DNA from: Sphingomonadaceae bacterium
Lineage (GTDB): Bacteria; Pseudomonadota; Alphaproteobacteria; Sphingomonadales; Sphingomonadaceae
Reading direction: 5' to 3'
Assembly (NCBI GenBank): GCA_947451875.1
Contig: CANGBE010000005.1
Span: 1 to 20,729 of the forward strand
Length of the DNA: 20,729 bases
The first letter of the stretch is position 1; each line of letters starts with the position of its first letter. The notes below the pieces were generated by a model, which saw only the letters and a list, made by a program, of their open reading frames with translations, was not told where the DNA came from and searched no databases. Shown here piece after piece: positions 15,151 through 20,729 of this stretch. The position numbers were made by a program, and so were the translations under genes.

Positions 15151-16464
15151 TCAGAAACGGTTCATCAAATTCTCGCACCATTCCTGCTTGCCCGATTTCG
15201 GTTCGGGTGCTGAGTTGCTGCGGATGGCGTGATCGGCGACCGTGGCCAGCGTGGTCCCTTCCGCGTGAACGAGCTTGCCCAGGTCACCCTGCCACCCGGC
15301 ATAGCGCTCCGCCCGGAAGGCATCGAGCTGGCCATCGGCGATGATCGCTTCAGCGCGAAGCAGAGCGCGGGCGATGGTATCGACCCCGCCGATATGGCCA
15401 TGAAAAAGGTCTGCCGCGTCGATCGACTGGCGGCGCACCTTGGCATCAAAATTGAAGCCGCCGGTGGTGAAGCCACCCGCCCGTTCGATCTCGATCATCG
15501 CCAGTGTCAGCTCTTCGACCGAATTGGGGAACTGGTCAGTATCCCAGCCGTTCTGCGGGTCGCCGCGGTTGGCGTCGATCGAACCGAAGATGCCGAGCGC
15601 GCGGCTCATGGCGATCTCGTGTTCAAAGGTATGGCCGCCCAGTGTGGCATGGTTGGCTTCGATATTGACCTTCACCTCGTTCTCAAGGCCAAAGCGTTTG
15701 AGGAAGGCATAGACCGTCTGCGTATCAAAATCATACTGGTGCTTGGTCGGCTCGTGCGGCTTGGGCTCGATCAGGATCGCGCCCTTGAAGCCGATGCGGT
15801 GCTTGTAATCGACGACGAGGGAGAGAAAGCGCCCGAAGTTGTTCTGCTCCACGCCGATCTCGGTATTGAGCAAGGTGTCATAGCCCTCACGCCCGCCCCA
15901 CAACACATAGTTCGCACCGCCCAGCCGGTGCGTCGCCTCAATGCAATCACGCACCTGCATCGCGCCCCAGGCATAGACTTCTGGATCAGGGTTGGTCGCG
16001 GCGCCCGCCATATAGCGCGGGTGGCTGAACAGGTTGGCCGTGCCCCACAGCAGCTGGCGTCCATGCTGTCCCTGCAGCGCTTCGAGATGATCGACCGCAG
16101 CAGCAAAGCTTGAGCGGAACGACGATACGTCCTCGGCATCGGCCATCACGTCGACATCGTGGAAGCAGTAGAATGGCAGGTCGAGCTTCTCGACAAAGGC
16201 CAGCGCAGCCTCGCGCTTGGCGGCAGCGTTTACCGCATCGTTTGGCCCCGCGTGCCAAGGGCGCTTGAAGGTACCCGCACCGAACACGTCGCTGCCCGGC
16301 CAGCAGAAGGTGTGCCACATGCAAACGGCGAAGCGGAGGTAATCCTCCATCCGCTTGCCAAACACGACGCGGTCCTTGTCATACCAGCGATAGGCGAGCG
16401 CGTTGGCGGTTTCCGGCCCTTCATAGCGGACGGTATCGAAGGCAGCGAAGTATTCAGCAGACAT
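15151..16464 (-). CDS. xylA: Xylose isomerase
   Basis: This is 437 residues, of the long (class II) type. The catalytic His102 lies in F-H-D-V-D with D105. The metal sites are E233 and K235 in I-E-P-K-P, E269 and H272 in N-I-E-A-N-H, D297 in G-S-I-D-A-N, D308 and D310 in W-D-T-D-Q-F, and D340. Each position is one higher than E. coli XylA as I recall it, so all active-site residues are kept. It converts D-xylose to D-xylulose. The start is ATG 16464 with AGAGG ahead; the xylB stop is 11 bp upstream, so the order xylB-xylA is one transcript. The gene is in first-in-operon context under the LacI-type operator at 17965-17978. Confidence 0.98.
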   Translation of the reverse strand: MSAEYFAAFDTVRYEGPETANALAYRWYDKDRVVFGKRMEDYLRFAVCMWHTFCWPGSDVFGAGTFKRPWHAGPNDAVNAAAKREAALAFVEKLDLPFYCFHDVDVMADAEDVSSFRSSFAAAVDHLEALQGQHGRQLLWGTANLFSHPRYMAGAATNPDPEVYAWGAMQVRDCIEATHRLGGANYVLWGGREGYDTLLNTEIGVEQNNFGRFLSLVVDYKHRIGFKGAILIEPKPHEPTKHQYDFDTQTVYAFLKRFGLENEVKVNIEANHATLGGHTFEHEIAMSRALGIFGSIDANRGDPQNGWDTDQFPNSVEELTLAMIEIERAGGFTTGGFNFDAKVRRQSIDAADLFHGHIGGVDTIARALLRAEAIIADGQLDAFRAERYAGWQGDLGKLVHAEGTTLATVADHAIRSNSAPEPKSGKQEWCENLMNRF

Positions 16465-16475
16465 AGGTTTTCCTC

Positions 16476-17915
16476 TTACAAGTCTTTGATCGCCGCATAG
16501 GCGCGGCGGAAACGTTCCAGTTTGGGGGCGAGGCGATCAGCCAGCGATGGATCGGGTTCGATCACATGGGTAACGGGCGGGCGGGTGCAGACTTCGGCGG
16601 CGCTTCGGCCAGTTACCGACATCTGCGCCAACTTTGCGGCACCCAGTGCCGGGCCGACTTCACCGCCATCGAGATAGACGAGGCGGGCATCGAGCGATGC
16701 GGCGAGGATGGTTCCCCAATACCGCGATCGCGCCCCGCCGCCGATTACACACAGCTCTTCCACCTTCGTTCCCGCTTCACGAAGGGCAGCTAAGCCATCG
16801 GCAAGGGCAAAGGCCACGCCTTCCAGAACGGCGGCGGCGAGGCGGCCCGCGTCAGTTTCATTGCCGAGGCCAAGGAGCGCCCCCCGCACATGCGGATCGT
16901 TGTGCGGCGTGCGTTCGCCCGAAAGGTAGGGGAGGAACATCTCTGGCCCTGCTGCAGGACCGGCAGCCTCGGCAGCGGCGAAAAAGCCCGGCACATCAAG
17001 TCCGGCAAGGGCCGCCGCCCAATCCACGCAGCTCGCTGCGGAAAGGTGGACGCTCATCTGGTGCCACATATCGGGCAGGCAGTGGCAGAATGCGTGGACC
17101 GCACGGCCGGGGTTGGGGCGGAATTGGCGGGTGGCAACAAAGATCACGCCCGAAGTTCCGAGCGAGAGCAAAGCATCTCCATCGGAGACAACACCGACCC
17201 CGGCAGCGCCACCGGCATTGTCACCAGCGCCTGCAGCAACCGGCACACGGCTCATGCCCCAGCTCGAAGCAACGTCCGCGCGGAGCGATCCGGTAACCTC
17301 GCTGCCTTCATAAAGGCGGGGCATCTGTGACCGCTGCAGCCCGCTAGCACCGAGCATCGCATCCGACCAATCGCGAGCGCCAACATCGAGCCACAGCGTG
17401 CCTGCGCTGTCCGACATGTCCGAAGCCTTGTCGCCGGTCATGCACAGCCGGACATAGTCCTTGGGTAGTAGTACAGATCGAACCTGAGCGAACACACCCG
17501 GTTCTTGGTTGCGCACCCAAACTAGCTTTGGCGCAGTAAAGCCTGGCATGGCAAGATTGCCGGTGATCGACCGCGATTGTGGAACGGCTGCTTCCAACTC
17601 CGCGCATTCGGCAAAACTGCGACCATCATTCCAGAGGATCGCCAGACGCAAAGGCCGGTCATCAACGCCAAGCAATGTTGCACCGTGCATCTGGCCAGCA
17701 AGCCCGATGCCCTGAACGCCAGCCCTGAGATCGGACGGCAATGCCAGCACGGCAGCTTCAGTGGCAGACCACCAATCGGCCGGTTCCTGTTCTGACCAAA
17801 GCCCCTGCGGGCGCGAAACGGCGAGTGGCGCGGTGGCCTGCGCCAGCAGGACTCCATCGTCGGTGACGATAGCCGCCTTCACGCCGGACGTGCCAATATC
17901 AATGCCTAGAAACAT
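16476..17915 (-). CDS. xylB: Xylulokinase
   Basis: This is a FGGY-family kinase of 479 residues. It opens with G-I-D6-I-G-T-S, the ATP-phosphate loop Asp, then G-Q-M-H-G (74-78) that binds xylulose, and the catalytic D232 in A-G-A-G-D-N-A-G-G-A. The second domain has S-L-G-T-S-G and V-I-G-G-G-A-R-S. It phosphorylates D-xylulose to xylulose 5-phosphate for the pentose phosphate pathway. The frame extends to a GTG at 17951, but that codon lies at or near the transcription start predicted from the -10 box. The ATG at 17915 has AGAGGA 10 bases ahead and fits the family N-terminus, so it is preferred. It is first in the operon and downstream of the LacI-type operator. Confidence 0.96.
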   Translation of the reverse strand: MFLGIDIGTSGVKAAIVTDDGVLLAQATAPLAVSRPQGLWSEQEPADWWSATEAAVLALPSDLRAGVQGIGLAGQMHGATLLGVDDRPLRLAILWNDGRSFAECAELEAAVPQSRSITGNLAMPGFTAPKLVWVRNQEPGVFAQVRSVLLPKDYVRLCMTGDKASDMSDSAGTLWLDVGARDWSDAMLGASGLQRSQMPRLYEGSEVTGSLRADVASSWGMSRVPVAAGAGDNAGGAAGVGVVSDGDALLSLGTSGVIFVATRQFRPNPGRAVHAFCHCLPDMWHQMSVHLSAASCVDWAAALAGLDVPGFFAAAEAAGPAAGPEMFLPYLSGERTPHNDPHVRGALLGLGNETDAGRLAAAVLEGVAFALADGLAALREAGTKVEELCVIGGGARSRYWGTILAASLDARLVYLDGGEVGPALGAAKLAQMSVTGRSAAEVCTRPPVTHVIEPDPSLADRLAPKLERFRRAYAAIKDL

Positions 17916-17958
17916 GCCCGCCAGATCCTCTTGCGCGACTCGCGCGGTCACGCTTGCA

Positions 17959-17987
17959 ATATTGTGTTAGCGCTATCATAAGGTCAA
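17959..17987 (-). promoter_or_regulatory. Sigma-70-like promoter of the xylBA operon
   Basis: On the minus strand TTGACC (17987-17982) serves as a -35 box and CAATAT (17964-17959) as a -10 box with exactly 17 bp between them. The operator palindrome occupies most of the spacer, so a bound repressor would block RNA polymerase. It predicts a start near 17952 and a leader of about 35 nt to the xylB ATG. The boxes are seen directly; activity is inferred. Confidence 0.6.
17965..17978. promoter_or_regulatory. LacI-family operator (xylose-type palindrome)
   Basis: TGTTAGC and GCTATCA form a 14-bp palindrome with a central GC and one mismatched pair. A central GC step is typical of LacI-family operators. 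The core TAGCGCTA matches, as I recall, the xylose operator of Caulobacter (TGTTAGCGCTACCA). It sits between the divergent xylB and lacI-type genes and inside the xylB promoter spacer, so it likely represses both directions until an inducer binds. No other convincing copy was found in the window. Confidence 0.72.
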
Positions 17988-18014
17988 AGGCAAGCGACAG
18001 TAATCGCACAGGGG

Positions 18015-19085
18015 ATGATGAAGCAGGACAGCAAACCGGCAATGCGATCAGCGCGCCGTTCGGCCAAGGGGCCGACGGTGGCCGATGTCGCTCGTCTTGC
18101 CGGTGTTTCCGCGATGACCGTAAGCCGGGTGATCAATAACGATGGCAAAGTGTTGCCCAAAACGCGCGAGCGGGTGGAGGCGGCGATTGCTGCCACCGGC
18201 TATGTCCCCAACCCGGCAGCGCGCAGTCTGGCGAGTGGGCGGCAGCGGCGGATCGCCCTGGTCCACGCCAACCCGAGCGCTGCCTATCTCTCAGAATTCC
18301 TCGTCGGATCGCTGGCCGAGGCCAGTGCCTGCGATGCCCAGTTGCTGGTTGAGCATTGCAGCGAAGCGGAGCCAACCTCAGCGCTGGTGGCGCGGCTACG
18401 AAGCCACAACATTGACGCCGTCTTGCTCCCACCGCCGCTTGCCGATGATATGGCGCTGCTAGCAGCGCTGAACGCCGAGGGCTTCTTGGTGGCCCAGGTA
18501 GCGACCGGGCTTCCCGCCAGCTTTGCCCGTGCTGTGAGCATCGACGATGAGGGCGCAGCTATGGACATCACGCGGCGGTTCATTGCTGCAGGTCACCGCC
18601 GGATCGGCTTTATTGCCGGGAACACCAACCAGACCTCCAGTGCGCTGCGCCGCGCAGGCTATGAGCGCGCATTGGCCGAAGCCGGGATCGCCATCGACAG
18701 CGACCTTATCACTCAGGGCGATTTCACCTATCGTTCTGGCCTCGACGCGGCGTCACGCCTGCTCGCACTGGCGCAGCGCCCGACCGCCGTCTTCGCCAGC
18801 AATGACGATATGGCCGCCGCCACCGTAACCGCTGCGCACCGCGCCGGGCTGGACGTGCCGCGCCAGCTTTCGATTTGCGGTTTTGACGATACGGCCATCG
18901 CCACAACCGTCTGGCCCGAGCTCACCACTATCCGCCAGCCGATTGCCGATATGGCGCGGCGGGCGACCCGGCTACTGGTCGAAGCCATCGACGCCGGGGA
19001 TGAAAAAAGCACACCACGCCACGAACGGCTTGAATTCGAATTCATCGAACGGGGATCAACTGCACCGCTGCCAGCGCTTGACTAA
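18015..19085 (+). CDS. LacI-family transcriptional regulator of the xylose/sugar locus
   Basis: This is 356 residues. The helix-turn-helix T-V-A-D-V-A-R-L-A-G-V-S-A-M-T-V-S-R-V-I (21-40) and the hinge segment V-P-N-P-A-A-R-S-L-A-S-G (64-75) are textbook LacI features. The rest is the periplasmic-binding-like sensor domain with N-D-D-M-A-A-A near the end and I-C-G-F-D-D. It is divergent from xylB, with the operator palindrome between them, so it is probably the xylose-responsive repressor of both this gene and the minus-strand operon. The start is uncertain: ATG 18015 has AGGGG directly against it, and ATG 18018 gives a 3-base spacing. The XylE-like porter follows after 68 bp and may be co-transcribed. 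The inducer is not shown by sequence. Confidence 0.93.
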   Translation: MMKQDSKPAMRSARRSAKGPTVADVARLAGVSAMTVSRVINNDGKVLPKTRERVEAAIAATGYVPNPAARSLASGRQRRIALVHANPSAAYLSEFLVGSLAEASACDAQLLVEHCSEAEPTSALVARLRSHNIDAVLLPPPLADDMALLAALNAEGFLVAQVATGLPASFARAVSIDDEGAAMDITRRFIAAGHRRIGFIAGNTNQTSSALRRAGYERALAEAGIAIDSDLITQGDFTYRSGLDAASRLLALAQRPTAVFASNDDMAAATVTAAHRAGLDVPRQLSICGFDDTAIATTVWPELTTIRQPIADMARRATRLLVEAIDAGDEKSTPRHERLEFEFIERGSTAPLPALD

Positions 19086-19153
19086 AATAGGCGCGGCGGC
19101 ACGTATCTATCACAATAAGCGCCAAAAATCAGCGCGGAGGAAAGGGAAATAGG

Positions 19154-20551
19154 ATGGCATCGCAGGAACGCGCAAATTTCGGTTTCATTTTGCTGATCGT
19201 TGCCGTGGCGACGCTGGGCGGGTTCATGTTCGGCTATGATTCCGGGGCGATCAACGGCACTACAAAAGGCCTCGCGATCACCTTCGGGCTCGACGAGGGC
19301 AACCTTGGACTGACCGCCAGCTCGCTGCTCCCCGGTTGTGCTCTGGGCGCGTTTATGGCCGGAAGACTGGCCGATATTATGGGGCGACGCGCCGTCATGC
19401 TAGCAGCGGCAACACTGTTCATCATCAGCGCGCTTGGCTCGGGTGCAGCTTCCAGCGCGATCATGTTTGCCGCTGCTCGGTTCTTTGCCGGTGCAGCGGT
19501 GGGTGCGGCGTCAGTGCTTTCGCCTGCCTATATTTCCGAAGTGACGCCTGCCCATCTGCGCGGCCGGTTTTCCAGCATCCAGCAGATCATGATCATCACT
19601 GGCCTGCTTGGCGCGGCAACATCAAACCTAATGTTGCAAAACGCCGCTGGCTCCTCGCTTGCTGAAATCTGGGGCCATCCGGCCTGGCGCTGGATGTTCT
19701 GGGCGCAGTCCATACCCGCCGTGCTGTTCCTGTTCTCGCTGCTGCTGGTGCCCGAAAGCCCGCGCTTTCTCGTCGCCAAGGGCCGCATGGACGAAGCCGT
19801 CGCGGTCTTGACCCGCCTGTTCGGAGCCGCCAGCGCAGCGCGCGTCGCCGCAGAAATCAAAGCCTCGCTCGCCGCCGATCATCAGCCGCGCATGGCGGAC
19901 CTTATCGATCCAGCAACGGGCAAGTGGCGCACTCTCGTCTGGGTCGGCGTCGGGCTGGCGGTGTTCCAGCAGTTCGTCGGCATCAACGTGGTGTTCTACT
20001 ATGGCATCATGCTGTGGGAGGCTGTGGGCTTCACCGAAAGCCAGGCCTTCACCACGCAGGTGATCAATGACGGCATCTCGGTCGGCGCCTGCATCGTCGC
20101 CCTGCTGCTGATCGACAAGCTGGGGCGCAAGCCGCTGTTGCTGATCGGGTCGCTCGGCATGGCAGTGGCGCTTGGGTTGATGGCGATCACCTTTACCCAA
20201 GGGACGGTGATCGACGGCAAGCTGGCTCTGCCGCCGGAGATGGGCACGATCGCACTGTGCGCTGCCATTTCCTACACCGCGCTGTTCAACATTTCATGGG
20301 GTCCGGTGATGTGGGTGATGCTGGGCGAGATGTTCCCCAACCAAATGCGCGGAAGCGCGCTGGCGGTGGCGGGTGCGGCGCAATGGTCGGCCAACTTCGC
20401 GATATCCTCGAGCTTTCCCTGGGTACTCAAGCATCTGGGCCTGGCTACGGCCTATGGTTTTTACGCAAGCTGCGCGCTGATAAGCTTCTTCTTCGTAAAG
20501 CGCATGGTGCAGGAAACCAAAGGTAAGGAACTGGAGGCAATGGAGGGGTAA
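19154..20551 (+). CDS. Sugar porter MFS transporter, XylE-like proton symporter
   Basis: This is 465 residues with 12 membrane helices and all sugar-porter signatures: G-R-L-A-D-I-M-G-R-R (70-79), P-E-S-P-R-F-L (200-206), D-K-L-G-R-K (321-326) and G-E-M-F-P-N-Q-M-R-G (391-400). Counting against E. coli XylE from memory, the xylose-binding residues Q288, Q289, N294, W392, Q415 and W416 correspond to Q272, Q273, N278, W387, Q410 and W411 here, and all are present. D-xylose, or glucose/xylose, import by H+ symport is therefore likely. It follows the LacI gene by 68 bp with an AAGGG site 7 bases before ATG 19154, and ends in a terminator. Substrate choice between xylose and other hexoses/pentoses is not certain. 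Confidence 0.93.
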   Translation: MASQERANFGFILLIVAVATLGGFMFGYDSGAINGTTKGLAITFGLDEGNLGLTASSLLPGCALGAFMAGRLADIMGRRAVMLAAATLFIISALGSGAASSAIMFAAARFFAGAAVGAASVLSPAYISEVTPAHLRGRFSSIQQIMIITGLLGAATSNLMLQNAAGSSLAEIWGHPAWRWMFWAQSIPAVLFLFSLLLVPESPRFLVAKGRMDEAVAVLTRLFGAASAARVAAEIKASLAADHQPRMADLIDPATGKWRTLVWVGVGLAVFQQFVGINVVFYYGIMLWEAVGFTESQAFTTQVINDGISVGACIVALLLIDKLGRKPLLLIGSLGMAVALGLMAITFTQGTVIDGKLALPPEMGTIALCAAISYTALFNISWGPVMWVMLGEMFPNQMRGSALAVAGAAQWSANFAISSSFPWVLKHLGLATAYGFYASCALISFFFVKRMVQETKGKELEAMEG

Positions 20552-20563
20552 ACACCCCTCTTT
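20543..20563 (+). terminator. Rho-independent terminator overlapping the porter stop codon
   Basis: GAGGGGT (20543-20549) and ACCCCTC (20554-20560) pair perfectly around AAAC, followed by TTT. The stem includes the last two codons and the first base of the TAA, so the 3' end is very compact. It separates the porter from the SDR gene. The word CCTCTTTCGC also recurs 30 bp later (20587-20596), without obvious meaning. Confidence 0.72.
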
Positions 20564-20618
20564 CGCCGAGACGCGAAACGTCCTAGCCTCTTTCGCATAA
20601 GAGAGAGGACAAAAGGCT

Positions 20619-20729
20619 ATGAGCGCCAAATCAATTTTCATTACCGGCGGTGGATCAGGCATCGGGCAGGCAGTTGCGCAGTATTTCGCCGCGCGCGGCT
20701 GGTTCGTGGGTTTGGCTGACATCAGCCAG
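20619..20729 (+). CDS. Short-chain dehydrogenase/reductase, N-terminus only (runs off window)
   Basis: 37 codons are visible from ATG 20619: M-S-A-K-S-I-F-I-T-G-G-G-S-G-I-G then ...A-R-G-W-F-V-G-L-A-D. T-G-G-G-S-G-I-G (9-16) is the NAD(P)-binding glycine motif of classical SDRs, and the final Asp at the end of the second strand suggests NAD preference. AAAAGG and GAGAGAGG precede the start. It follows the porter terminator, so it probably has its own promoter or is read through. Membership in the sugar locus is possible (for example a sugar dehydrogenase) but not shown. Confidence 0.85.
   Translation, partial: MSAKSIFITGGGSGIGQAVAQYFAARGWFVGLADISQ

Noticed and set aside
18015..18017. Idea of a clear promoter for the LacI gene on the plus strand of the operator region
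   Set aside because: TTGCAA and TATCAT-like boxes exist, but their spacing is 13 bp, too short for a sigma-70 promoter, so no call was made.
20557..20596. Direct repeat CCTCTTTCGC (20557-20566 and 20587-20596)
   Set aside because: It is only 10 bases, has two copies, and one is part of the terminator. It is probably chance in this short gap.

Overview
The window looks like chromosomal DNA from an alphaproteobacterium of the order Sphingomonadales (Sphingomonadaceae or Erythrobacteraceae type). The basis is high GC with Caulobacter-like regulatory sequence, an Ala/Lys-rich small protein of the DUF6481 type, a lepA gene, an M16 peptidase of tandem-module type, and xylose genes under a LacI-family operator of the form TGTTAGCGCTAtCA. 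The assignment is inference from sequence style. No rRNA, tRNA, CRISPR array or insertion sequence was recognised.

Left part (1-5500) is a patchwork. It holds the 3' half of an M16 peptidase, a lower-GC pair on the minus strand (Asp/Glu-racemase-like enzyme, then GNAT acetyltransferase), and a spermidine-synthase-like methyltransferase broken by an internal deletion plus frameshift. These are followed by a TetR regulator, a small DUF6481-like protein, and a doubly damaged locus: a hypothetical HTH-like protein with a one-base frameshift in a C5 run, whose 3' end is fused to the tail of a VapC-type PIN domain. G/C-rich hairpins of one style (CCCCTC...GAGGGG) sit in three of the intergenic gaps. 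The 195-bp gap at 4589-4783 shows no supported feature.

Middle (5546-7363) is the housekeeping gene lepA (EF4), on the minus strand.

Right part (7430-20729) is a sugar-utilisation region. A minus-strand run of nine closely spaced genes, probably one operon of about 10.5 kb, reads xylB, xylA, membrane-anchored ThuA-like protein, Gfo/Idh/MocA dehydrogenase, TIM-barrel isomerase/epimerase, MFS transporter, second TIM-barrel epimerase, Tat-type gluconate-dehydrogenase-gamma-like subunit, and FAD-dependent GMC catalytic subunit. A hairpin follows the last stop. The run starts at a promoter (TTGACC-N17-CAATAT) whose spacer contains a near-perfect LacI-type palindrome. The divergent gene is the LacI-family regulator, followed on the plus strand by a XylE-like sugar porter with a terminator overlapping its stop codon, and then the start of an SDR gene.

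Together the genes suggest uptake of xylose or xylose-containing sugars, isomerisation and phosphorylation to xylulose 5-phosphate, and a co-regulated oxidative module of the type used for 3-keto-glycosides: oxidation of a glycoside at C3 by an FAD or NAD dehydrogenase, then processing by TIM-barrel enzymes. No classical glycoside hydrolase gene is visible. The coupling of xylBA to this module in one transcription unit is the most interesting hypothesis in the window; the substrate is unknown.
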